Below are positions 31,776 to 38,061 of a DNA stretch of 38,669 bases, piece by piece. How positions within the stretch are numbered: the stretch's first letter is position 1; every line of letters begins with the position of its first letter. The stretch covers positions 1-38,669 of IMG/VR virus record IMGVR_UViG_3300046740_000369. One strand, given 5' to 3'. Below the pieces are notes generated by a model. It was not told where the DNA came from and did no database searches. It saw only the letters and a program-made list of their open reading frames with translations. The stretch comes from a virus. Made by a program: the position numbers and the translations under genes.

Positions 31776-31930
31776 CCTTGCCTTGCCACGCCTCGCCATT
31801 CCGCGCCTGGCCATTCCGCGCCCCGCCCCGCCGGGCCATGCCGGGCCCCGCCGCGCCGAGCCACGCCTCGCCTCGCCTCGCCCTGCCTCGCCCTGCCGAG
31901 CCGAGCCCGGCCGCGCCCCGCCCGGCCGCG
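31776..31930. repeat. 31-unit patterned pentamer repeat (CCNNG)n
   Basis: 155 bases divide without gaps into 31 pentamers. All 31 start with CC and 29 end with G (two are CCATT); the two middle positions vary among TT, AC, TC, GC, TG, CC, GG, AT, GA, CT and CG. On the minus strand it reads as C-N-N-G-G units, i.e. GGC-rich purine blocks. It lies between two leftward genes, in the leader of the secreted Pro-rich protein gene (start 31758). The reading frames across it are low-complexity and have no supported start, so it is probably non-coding. Confidence 0.85.
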
Positions 31931-31956
31931 CCTAATTTAAGCGACGCGCGCGGACG

Positions 31957-32187
31957 TCATGTTGCGTACCAATTTTCGATGGCGATCCAGGCCAGAATGC
32001 CGCTCGGTATGCCGAGCATCATGGCGGTTTGGGCACCGACCCAGAACGAATAGACGAAGCAGACGCCTATGATGGTGCCGATCGACACCAAGTCTCGGCG
32101 CAGGAGCGGCTGCTCGGCCCAATCGCTGTAGTGGTCGAGCATCCGCGAGAGGCGCACCGGCATGCGGGGCAGCGGGATGTTCGGCAT
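31957..32187 (-). CDS. two-span small membrane protein
   Basis: A 76-residue protein: MPNIPLPRMPVRLSRMLDHY, then two hydrophobic segments, LVSIGTIIGVCFVYSFWVGA and MMLGIPSGILAWIAIENWY. AAGGAG lies 8 bases before the ATG, which decides this start over upstream in-frame codons. A strong hairpin (32213-32250) lies in its leader. Size and topology allow a holin-like or superinfection-exclusion role, but nothing in the sequence decides. Confidence 0.65.
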   Translation of the reverse strand: MPNIPLPRMPVRLSRMLDHYSDWAEQPLLRRDLVSIGTIIGVCFVYSFWVGAQTAMMLGIPSGILAWIAIENWYAT

Positions 32188-32212
32188 ATCGGTTGCTCCT
32201 TTGGAGCGGCAA

Positions 32213-32250
32213 GCGCGTGCGGGCGCGAGGCCATTCGAACCCGCACGCGC
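32213..32250. other. strong inverted repeat between leftward accessory genes
   Basis: GCGCGTGCGGG (32213-32223) and CCCGCACGCGC (32240-32250) are perfect 11-base complements with a 16-base loop. It lies in the 98-base gap between the sorting-signal protein and the two-span membrane protein, 26 bases upstream of the latter's start. No T-run follows in either direction, so it may be an intrinsic pause, an mRNA-stabilising hairpin, or an attenuator that separates expression of the two genes. Confidence 0.6.
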
Positions 32251-32285
32251 CCTCATGCTGACGGAAGGGCAGAGGGAACGTACCG

Positions 32286-32930
32286 TCAGGCGTGAGCTTG
32301 GTTGCGGCGACGCTTGTTCAGTCCCCAGAGTCCAACGAGAGCGGCCAGGATGCCGGGGAAGCCTGCACCGGCCACCGGGCCAGGCACCGCCAGCGGAGAT
32401 GCGACATCGATACGATAGTGTTCGAAGTCCGTGAGAGTGCCGGTTGTGACGACCCGGAACGAGTTGATCGTCTCGCCGTTGATGGCGGTCAAGGTGAACC
32501 CGGACTGGGCCGATAAGCTGAGTGCACCGAGACTGAACGTAAACAGCGAGGTTCCACCACCCGGTTCGTTGGCGATCACGATCGCCGACGCGTCCCCGGT
32601 GCCTTTCAGGGAGAATACATCGGTGGCGGTGGGCAGCACGGTGGTGCCGTTGGGTGCAAAAACCTGAACTTTCAGGTCGTTGGTGTTGGCGATCTTGATG
32701 TCGTTGCCGTTGGCGGCACCGGTGAAACCACCGCAGCCACCCAGGCAGGAGAAATCAACGAGCCCGGTGTGGGTGCCGTTGAAGCTGCCGACGGCGACAT
32801 TGCCGAACAGCCCCTGGAAGATGACGTTGTCGCCGGTACCGCTTAGGTGGTTGTCGATGATAACGTCGGCCTTGGCTGGCATGGCCGATAGTGCCAGCAG
32901 GGCGGCGGTAGCGAGTAAGTATTTACGCAT
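32286..32930 (-). CDS. secreted protein with PEP-CTERM-like sorting tail
   Basis: A 214-residue protein. Residues 1-22 (MRKYLLATAALLALSAMPAKA) are a signal peptide. The body is a Gly/Asn/Thr-rich beta domain (GNVAVGSFNGTHTGLVDFSC; DVFSLKGTGDASAIVIANEP). The C-terminus has the three-part anchor-and-sort layout: VPGPVAGAGFPG, a hydrophobic helix (ILAALVGLWGLN), then RRR. Such tails are frequent in Bradyrhizobium and relatives and resemble PEP-CTERM/VPLPA exosortase signals. Displaying a protein on the host surface is not a virion job, so this is a probable moron acting in the lysogen. The sorting enzyme would have to be the host's. Confidence 0.75.
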   Translation of the reverse strand: MRKYLLATAALLALSAMPAKADVIIDNHLSGTGDNVIFQGLFGNVAVGSFNGTHTGLVDFSCLGGCGGFTGAANGNDIKIANTNDLKVQVFAPNGTTVLPTATDVFSLKGTGDASAIVIANEPGGGTSLFTFSLGALSLSAQSGFTLTAINGETINSFRVVTTGTLTDFEHYRIDVASPLAVPGPVAGAGFPGILAALVGLWGLNKRRRNQAHA

Positions 32931-32945
32931 TGGGATATAACCCCT

Positions 32946-33148
32946 CTAAGGTTTAAGGTTCAGGTTTGTGTCGTTCGTATTCCGTTGATGGTCGTTGACG
33001 TCCTTTGCTTTGAGCAGTGCCTCTTCCTCCCATTCGACGAGTTCCATGAGGCGTGATAGTCGTCCTCAGACATATCGCCGTTGAGCAGAAGGCGATTCAG
33101 GTGATCCAACATCCGGTCGACCCGTTGATAGATCTCTTGCTCGGTCAC
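32946..33148 (-). pseudogene. frameshifted paralogue of the 61-residue leftward protein
   Basis: It begins with GTG in a GTGA overlap with the annealing-protein stop: VTEQEIYQRVDRMLDHLNRL, then LLNGDMSEDDY. This matches the intact gene at 34682-34867 (MTEREIEARVDRMLAHLDRL then LLNRDMSEDDY). After DDY the original frame turns to non-homologous sequence (stop at 32960), while another frame continues with RLMELVEWEEEALLKAKDV (stop at 32946-32948), matching the paralogue's DLASWEEEEMLRARGE. One base appears lost near 33045-33055. It could be a decayed copy, a sequencing or assembly error, or a deliberate frameshift. Confidence 0.6.
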
Positions 33149-33897
33149 GTCATCAGCCCTCGCAATTCGTCGCCCATCGCGTTTAGCCGCTCGCGTTCCT
33201 TGGCATTGCGGCTCTTGTAGAAAGTCTTGAACACCGCCTCGCCGCGCATGGCGGCCTCGCGCGCCATTTCCTCCAGCGACATGGCCGCCCCGCCCGCGTC
33301 GGTTTCGGTGTCGGACGAGGCGGCCTGTTCCACCGCTTCGCGAGGCACTGGCGCGGGCGGCGAAACCTCTCCGGTCTCGGGATCGTGCTGCAGCATCGCG
33401 TTCGGCGCCGGCGGCGGCGGGCGGCGGTGCGCCATCACCGGGATGTCGGCGATCTCCAACTCGTCGAGCCAGCCGAGCCCGCAAATCGACAGAGTGACGC
33501 GCCTCTTGCTTTTAGTTACGGCCTTCATCTCCGCGTTGGCGCGGGCCTCGCCCTTGAGCGTCTCGGGGTAGTAGACCGAGCCGAAATCCTCGTCGGTGCG
33601 GCCATCGGGCAGCTTGGCGCGGGCATGCACCGTGAGGATATCGCCGGCGACTTTTTGCGAGACTATTTCAACCGAGACATTGTTGATCTTGCGCAACTGG
33701 TCGGCGCAATCGCGCCGCGCATAAAGCACCGTCTTGCCGCCGAGATTCACATAATCAAATGGACGCGTCAGCGGGTTAAGGCCGAGACTGCGGCATGTTT
33801 CATTATAGTATCTCACTCGTTCATCCGAAGTGAGTTTCGATAAATCGCCCTTGACGATAACCGACTCCATGATGTCGCTTTGGACGGGGACGTTCAT
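33145..33897 (-). CDS. putative single-strand annealing recombinase
   Basis: A 250-residue protein. The core is residues about 20-150: YYNETCRSLGLNPLTRPFDY, KTVLYARRDCADQLRKINNV, EARANAEMKAVTKSKRRVTL then SICGLGWLDE. The pattern (C-x-x-L-G-L-N-P-L-T-R-P-F ... A-R-R-D-x-x-D-Q-L-R-K ... K-R-R-V-T-L-S-x-x-G-L-G-x-L-D-E) belongs to a phage family that I place near RecT/Rad52-like annealing proteins. The rest is a Pro/Ala-rich, disordered region and a helical end. It is coupled (ATGA) to the YqaJ-like exonuclease, forming a lambda Red-like exonuclease-annealase pair. Confidence 0.65.
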   Translation of the reverse strand: MNVPVQSDIMESVIVKGDLSKLTSDERVRYYNETCRSLGLNPLTRPFDYVNLGGKTVLYARRDCADQLRKINNVSVEIVSQKVAGDILTVHARAKLPDGRTDEDFGSVYYPETLKGEARANAEMKAVTKSKRRVTLSICGLGWLDELEIADIPVMAHRRPPPPAPNAMLQHDPETGEVSPPAPVPREAVEQAASSDTETDAGGAAMSLEEMAREAAMRGEAVFKTFYKSRNAKERERLNAMGDELRGLMT

Positions 33898-34685
33898 GTG
33901 ATTTCCCTCAGTGATAATCTTCCGGCCCTGTCCCGAGTTATGACGACGCCATAGCCGGTGACTTTCTTGGCATCCTCCGGCACAATTGCCTTAAGGTCTT
34001 TCTCGGCTTCAGCGTGATCGCGCGCGGCGACCTTGGTCGTGAGCCAAGCGGCGGCAGCCGCTGCCCATCGATTGTCGCCGGACATGTCATAGTGTTTGGA
34101 GACGACAACCGGCCCCGCGACGGGAGCGAGATGCACCGGCACGATCCGCCGCGCGACACAGTCCATGAATTGCGCACCGCGATGAATCATCTCGGCGGCG
34201 TAGTCGGGATCGCGCTCGATGTATTCCACGATTGGCGGACTGGCGCCCATGATGACTGACAGACCACATTGATTGGCGGTGGTGCATTCCATCTGCCATT
34301 GCATCTGCGGCTGGTAGCGGTCGACGATGACCTCGAGCGGCTCGCGGCCGCCGACGTGCTTCGCCTCGACCGGACAGAAGAGCGTGTCGTCCCACGCGTC
34401 GAGCGTACACGCACCCCAAGCATGCTTGGGGTGCACTACGACCTCGCCGCGTCGCGACAGCGGATTGCGCCGCATCACGTACCAATCCAAATTGAGAGAT
34501 TCCGTTGCGGCTCCGAGCCGCACTGCCCACACGTCGGACAGGTCTTCCGGCACGAACGCCGGGTCGTCGGTCATCTCGAGATAGAGGTTCATGATCTTGG
34601 CAGCGTCGCCGGTCATCAGGCAGGCAACCCTGCTGGCCGTCAGCTTTCCGCGCCGCGCCGTGATCTGTTCTGGCGACAACATCAC
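33894..34685 (-). CDS. YqaJ-like recombination exonuclease
   Basis: A 263-residue protein. ITARRGKLTASRVACLMTGD (N-terminal YqaJ signature), RLGAATESLNLDWY with its Glu, LDAWDD with the metal-binding Asp, PVEAKHVGG as the E-x-K motif, and YQPQMQWQME with the Gln motif: all expected PD-(D/E)XK elements of lambda-exonuclease-like enzymes are present in order. It would resect double-stranded DNA ends 5' to 3' to give single strands for the annealing protein. Both ends overlap neighbours (ATGA). Confidence 0.85.
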   Translation of the reverse strand: MMLSPEQITARRGKLTASRVACLMTGDAAKIMNLYLEMTDDPAFVPEDLSDVWAVRLGAATESLNLDWYVMRRNPLSRRGEVVVHPKHAWGACTLDAWDDTLFCPVEAKHVGGREPLEVIVDRYQPQMQWQMECTTANQCGLSVIMGASPPIVEYIERDPDYAAEMIHRGAQFMDCVARRIVPVHLAPVAGPVVVSKHYDMSGDNRWAAAAAAWLTTKVAARDHAEAEKDLKAIVPEDAKKVTGYGVVITRDRAGRLSLREIT

Positions 34686-34867
34686 TCAACCTCGCCCCTG
34701 GCCCGCAACATCTCCTCCTCTTCCCAAGAGGCGAGGTCGGCCACGGCCTTGTTGTAATCGTCTTCACTCATGTCCCGATTCAGCAGCAGGCGGTCCAGGT
34801 GCGCCAGCATGCGGTCGACCCTGGCTTCAATCTCGCGCTCGGTCATCGGCCCTACGTCGACGATCAT
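34682..34867 (-). CDS. small acidic protein of recombination operon (intact paralogue)
   Basis: A 61-residue protein: MTEREIEARVDRMLAHLDRL, then LLNRDMSEDDYNKAVADLAS and a Glu-rich end. All-helical, charged and probably a dimeric coiled coil. GGAG is 9 bases before the ATG at 34867; a second ATG is at 34846. ATGA overlaps join it to both neighbours. A frameshifted copy sits after the annealing protein (32946-33148), so the exonuclease-annealase pair is bracketed by two copies. Function unknown. Confidence 0.65.
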   Translation of the reverse strand: MIVDVGPMTEREIEARVDRMLAHLDRLLLNRDMSEDDYNKAVADLASWEEEEMLRARGEVE

Positions 34868-35118
34868 GTCGGTAGGCTCCAGAGGTAAAACGTGTGAGGG
34901 CTGCCGCAGGTACGGCAGGCCGCACTTCGTATCTCCTTGCCGAGCCGGCCATAGGAGGCCAGCTTTGAGCAGACCGCAGTGACGGTGCTCAGCTTGGCGT
35001 TGAGCCGGTCGGCCAGTTCACGAGACGTGAGCGGGGCGCCGGCGCGCGTGAGCTCGTGCACGACCAGCAGGCGCATCGAGAAGCCGTCTCGATATGGCTT
35101 GGCGGCGGCGGCAGGCAT
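34864..35118 (-). CDS. winged-helix DNA-binding regulator
   Basis: An 84-residue protein and first gene of the leftward operon. Residues about 15-60 are a winged helix (FSMRLLVVHELTRAGAPLTS, then RELADRLNAKLSTVTAVCSK), and the end carries AACRTCGSPHTFYLW, a possible zinc or structural Cys pair. Start set at ATG 35118, 11 bases after GGGAG; the upstream in-frame GTG at 35154 falls inside the promoter's -10 region and is rejected. The mRNA leader would be about 27 bases. Possibly a second regulator of early functions. Confidence 0.7.
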   Translation of the reverse strand: MPAAAAKPYRDGFSMRLLVVHELTRAGAPLTSRELADRLNAKLSTVTAVCSKLASYGRLGKEIRSAACRTCGSPHTFYLWSLPT

Positions 35119-35151
35119 GGGCGTGTCGGCTCCCGGCGAAACAGGGGAGCA

Positions 35152-35203
35152 CACTAATTCACAAAATGTGAATCTGTCAACGATCTATTTCACGTCGCGT
35201 GAA
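35152..35203 (-). promoter_or_regulatory. leftward early promoter with two operators (PL-like)
   Basis: On the minus strand TTGACA (35175-35180) and TTAGTG (35152-35157) are 17 bases apart; the spacer holds the perfect dyad TTCAC-AAAAT-GTGAA (35158-35172). A second dyad, TTCAC-GTCGC-GTGAA (35189-35203), lies upstream with its centre 31 bases away, about three helical turns. The -10 is poor, the -35 perfect. The promoter would serve the operon from 35118 leftward, and bound repressor would block it. Confidence 0.7.
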
Positions 35204-35208
35204 TTCTA

Positions 35209-35535
35209 TTACTTGGGCTTTTTCGGCCCTCTCCGGCCACGCGCCCGACTCAAGTCCACTGGGCCAAGGCGCTCGCGAGCGCGAATTTTTTCAAGCAAAT
35301 CGCTAGGCAGGCGGCCACGATCGCCGTCATAAACCCATTCGAACGTAAAGCCGTACTCGTCCTTGAGCCGATATACAGCGTCGACAGTGATGCGCCGCGT
35401 GCCCTCTGGGTTGACGTATTGTGACCATTGATTAGGGCGCAGCCCTGTGTTTTTGCAGAGTTCTGTGGCCGAGACGTCAAGAGCCTCCCGTGTCAACTCG
35501 AGCCGATAGGCAATGTCGCGCTGGCTTCTGGACAT
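35209..35535 (-). CDS. XRE-family repressor-like regulator
   Basis: A 108-residue protein. Residues about 8-65 are a Cro/C1-type helix-turn-helix (LELTREALDVSATELCKNTG, then RPNQWSQYVNPEGTRRITVD and AVYRLKDEYGFTFEWVYDGD). The C-terminus is basic (SRARGRRGPKKPK). There is no LexA-like autoprotease domain, so induction by RecA-driven self-cleavage is not expected. It is flanked by operator pairs on both sides and is divergent from the Cro-like gene; it is the best candidate for the lysogeny repressor. The ribosome site before its ATG is very weak. Which of the two HTH proteins binds the dyads is inference. Confidence 0.8.
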   Translation of the reverse strand: MSRSQRDIAYRLELTREALDVSATELCKNTGLRPNQWSQYVNPEGTRRITVDAVYRLKDEYGFTFEWVYDGDRGRLPSDLLEKIRARERLGPVDLSRARGRRGPKKPK

Positions 35536-35553
35536 AGCGGGATTGGCAGCCGG

Positions 35554-35617
35554 TTCACGCCTTGTGAAAATCTCCTTCTTGTGAAATCTTGACTACTTCA
35601 CGTAATGTGAATATCCA
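35554..35617 (+). promoter_or_regulatory. rightward early promoter with operators (PR-like)
   Basis: TTGACT (35589-35594) and TATCCA (35612-35617) are 17 bases apart; the spacer holds TTCAC-GTAAT-GTGAA (35597-35611). A second perfect dyad, TTCAC-GCCTT-GTGAA (35554-35568), lies toward the repressor gene, and a half-site GTGAA at 35581-35585 sits between them in a repeated CTTGTGAAA context. Transcription would start within a base or two of the ATG at 35623, giving a leaderless or nearly leaderless mRNA. The same region must hold the repressor's own promoter, which I cannot place. Confidence 0.7.
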
Positions 35618-35622
35618 TAAGC

Positions 35623-35847
35623 ATGCTCACCACCGTCGACTCCGTCATTGAAGCTCTCGGGGGCCCGACCGCGACGGCAACTGTTGTTGGGGTTCGTCCG
35701 TCTGCGATCAGTAATTGGAAGACTCGCGGCAGCATCCCGTCCGACAAGTTCATGCTTCTGGAGAGAGCCCTTGCCGACCGAGGCAAAGGCAAGCCATCGC
35801 CCGACCTCTTTGGATTTGAGACGCCATCCGAAGAGGCCGCATCTTAG
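35623..35847 (+). CDS. Cro-like HTH regulator
   Basis: A 74-residue protein: MLTTVDSVIEALGGPTATAT, then VVGVRPSAISNWKTRGSIPS. The helix-turn-helix (TATVVGVRPSAISNWKTRG) resembles the YdaS/Cro type, recognition helix PSAISNWKTR. First gene of the rightward operon, divergent from the repressor, as Cro is. No ribosome site precedes the ATG; the promoter spacing suggests a leaderless message. Confidence 0.8.
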   Translation: MLTTVDSVIEALGGPTATATVVGVRPSAISNWKTRGSIPSDKFMLLERALADRGKGKPSPDLFGFETPSEEAAS

Positions 35848-35866
35848 CAACGGAGTGGAGCTGCTC

Positions 35867-36379
35867 ATGCGCACTACATTCCGCACCGCCGCCGTTTCAG
35901 CAAATCAGGGGAGTGGCGAAATGTGCACCGTTCTGGGCACATCGCGGCACCTGAATTCCACGATAGCCCAATGTTTGCGGGCCATTTTCCCGCACAAGAC
36001 GTGGCTGCGATTGATCGAATTGACCGGCCTTTCGGAGCGCACCGCCAAGTATCGCATGAGCGGAGAACGTGATTTCAGCGCCAGCGAATTAGCCGCGCTT
36101 CTGCGCTCCGAGCGTGGGCTCGACTTTCTCGCCGCCATCATGGCCGACGCCAGCCCGCGATGGTGGGTGCAGGTTCAATCCGCATTCAAGCTCGGCGCCA
36201 TGCGCCGCCACCGGCAGCAACTGCAAGAGGCGATCAATGAAGCCGAGCGGTTGGGGGACACGCTGGCCCGAGCGGAAACTGCCCTGGGCGTTTGCGATGA
36301 GGACTTCCATCGCCCTCAGACTGATGCGCTGGGCGCGATCCGCAGCAATCTGCATCGCCCCCTGGCTCGCAAACGATAA
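35867..36379 (+). CDS. early regulatory / DNA-binding protein
   Basis: A 170-residue protein starting 6 bases after GGAG (35857-35860). Residues about 40-90 look like a helix-turn-helix (LRLIELTGLSERTAKYRMSG, then RDFSASELAALLRSERGLDF). After it comes PRWWVQVQ and a long helical coil (RRHRQQLQEAINEAERLGDT). This combination occurs in rhizobial phage early regions, from memory. It may be a second-level activator or a replication-linked DNA binder. Confidence 0.6.
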   Translation: MRTTFRTAAVSANQGSGEMCTVLGTSRHLNSTIAQCLRAIFPHKTWLRLIELTGLSERTAKYRMSGERDFSASELAALLRSERGLDFLAAIMADASPRWWVQVQSAFKLGAMRRHRQQLQEAINEAERLGDTLARAETALGVCDEDFHRPQTDALGAIRSNLHRPLARKR

Positions 36380-36395
36380 TGCGTAAGGGCGGCCC

Positions 36396-36686
36396 ATGGT
36401 GGATGTGTGCCAGTCGTGCGGCCAATCCGTCCGCTTCGTGCGCTGCGGCATCCGGCTGCCGGCGCTCAAGGCCGCGATCTTCGACCTGATCAAGCGCGCG
36501 GGCGACCTCGGCATCTCGAGCGAGGAGATCACGCGCGAGCTCTACGGCGATCGCAGGCCGGTGAGCAAGTTCGTCATCAAAGCGCACGTCTGGCAGATCA
36601 ACGAGCTGCTGGCCAAGACCGGCTATTGCATCGTGTCCGACCGGCGCAACTGGTTCCTGCGCAAACACCGGGGCAATTGTGAGTGA
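36396..36686 (+). CDS. small zinc-ribbon/winged-helix protein
   Basis: A 96-residue protein. MVDVCQSCGQSVRFVRCG is a short Cys ribbon; residues about 22-90 are a winged helix (LKAAIFDLIKRAGDLGISSE, then EITRELYGDRRPVSKFVIKA and HVWQINELLAKTG). The G-I-S-S-E-x-(I/L) ... K-A-H-V-x-Q-I-N pattern is that of OmpR-type wHTH proteins frequent in rhizobial phages. It overlaps the helicase start by 8 bases. Confidence 0.65.
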   Translation: MVDVCQSCGQSVRFVRCGIRLPALKAAIFDLIKRAGDLGISSEEITRELYGDRRPVSKFVIKAHVWQINELLAKTGYCIVSDRRNWFLRKHRGNCE

Positions 36687-38061
36687 CTATCAGCAATTCC
36701 TGGCCAGCAAGGCCATTCGCGCTCGCGAACGGGGGCTCGATCGGGTACCGGAACTCGCCCCGCATCTATTTCCGTTTCAACGGCATTGCGTCGAGTTTGC
36801 ATTGCGCGTCGGGTCGGCCGGTTGTTTTCTCGACACCGGGCTCGGCAAAACGGAAATTCAGTTGGAATGGTGCCAGCGTGCGATCGAGGCGACCAACGGC
36901 AAGGCTCTGATCCTAACCCCGCTCGCCGTTGCCGGCCAGACTAAGCGCCGCGCCGAGCGTTGGGGATATGAAGCCCGTGTGATCCGTGAACAATCGGATG
37001 CAGGGCCGGGGATTAACATTTGCAACTACGATCGCATCGACAAATTAAATCCGTCGCAGTTTTCAGTGGTGTCGCTCGATGAAGCGTCAATCCTCAAAAA
37101 CTTCACCGGAAAAACAACCCACAAACTGATCGACGCCTTTCGCGGGTATCGTTTCAAGCTGGCTGCCACGGCCACGCCGGCACCGAATGATTACATGGAG
37201 CTCGGCCAATATTGTGAGTTCCTAGAGGTCATGCGTTCCAGCGAAATGTTGATGCGCTGGTTCATCGCAGACCAGACCGAGATGGGACGTTACCGTCTTA
37301 AAGGCCATGCTGTGATGCCGTTCTGGGATTGGATGGCGTCGTACTGCCGGATGGCAGAGCGGCCCTCGGACCTTGGAGATACCGGAAACGACGCGCGGTT
37401 TAAGTTGCCTCCATTCGAAGTCCTGCGTCATCGCGCCCGCGACACCAAAGTGGATCGCGACCTGACGGATATGTTTGGCCTGCCGTCGATGTCAGCCACG
37501 AACCTTCACACCGTGAAGCGCCAGACCAGCGAAGCTCGCGCTGAAACAGCGGCGTCGGTCGTTGCGAAAGAGCGCGGGCAACCTTGGATCATCTGGGTAG
37601 ACACCGACTACGAAGCCGATGCGGTTCGCGCGCAGATTCCTGATGTGATCGAGATTCGCGGTTCTCAATCGATCGAGGAAAAGGAGGAAAAGCTGGCCGC
37701 ATTCGAAACCAGCAACCATTGTCTGATCGCAAAACCTTCGATGTGCGGGCACGGTCTGGACTGGTCGCACTGCGCCCGCATGGCGTTCGTCGGGCGATCT
37801 TACTCCTACGAGACTTGGTATCAGGCGGTGCGGCGTTGTTGGCGGTTTGGCCAAACGCAGCCGGTCAAGGTTCACATCATCGTTGCCGAAGGCGAGGCAC
37901 AAATCGGCCGCGTCATCGACCGCAAAGCTGGCGACCACGCCAAGATGAAGTCAGCCATGCAAGCGGCAATGCGGCGCGCCACTGGGCGCAGTGCCGGCGT
38001 CAAGGTTGCCTATGATCCAACACACATTGCGAGGCTTCCACCATGGATTTGCAGTGCCTGA
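36679..38061 (+). CDS. SNF2-type DEAD-like helicase
   Basis: A 460-residue protein with a GTG start. Motif Q region LFPFQRHCVEFALR, motif I CFLDTGLGKTEIQ, motif II VVSLDEASILKN (DEAS), motif III AATATPAPNDY, and motif V/VI QAVRRCWRFGQTQPV at about residue 387, i.e. the two RecA-like lobes of an SNF2-family ATPase. It lacks accessory domains and is compact, as in phage versions. It likely translocates on double-stranded DNA. It is followed without gap by the methyltransferase and the VRR-NUC nuclease, so the three probably act on the same DNA. Confidence 0.88.
   Translation: MSDYQQFLASKAIRARERGLDRVPELAPHLFPFQRHCVEFALRVGSAGCFLDTGLGKTEIQLEWCQRAIEATNGKALILTPLAVAGQTKRRAERWGYEARVIREQSDAGPGINICNYDRIDKLNPSQFSVVSLDEASILKNFTGKTTHKLIDAFRGYRFKLAATATPAPNDYMELGQYCEFLEVMRSSEMLMRWFIADQTEMGRYRLKGHAVMPFWDWMASYCRMAERPSDLGDTGNDARFKLPPFEVLRHRARDTKVDRDLTDMFGLPSMSATNLHTVKRQTSEARAETAASVVAKERGQPWIIWVDTDYEADAVRAQIPDVIEIRGSQSIEEKEEKLAAFETSNHCLIAKPSMCGHGLDWSHCARMAFVGRSYSYETWYQAVRRCWRFGQTQPVKVHIIVAEGEAQIGRVIDRKAGDHAKMKSAMQAAMRRATGRSAGVKVAYDPTHIARLPPWICSA

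Noticed and set aside
31523-31864. Frames running through the pentamer repeat
   Set aside because: Pure low-complexity translation of the repeat with no supported start; treated as non-coding.
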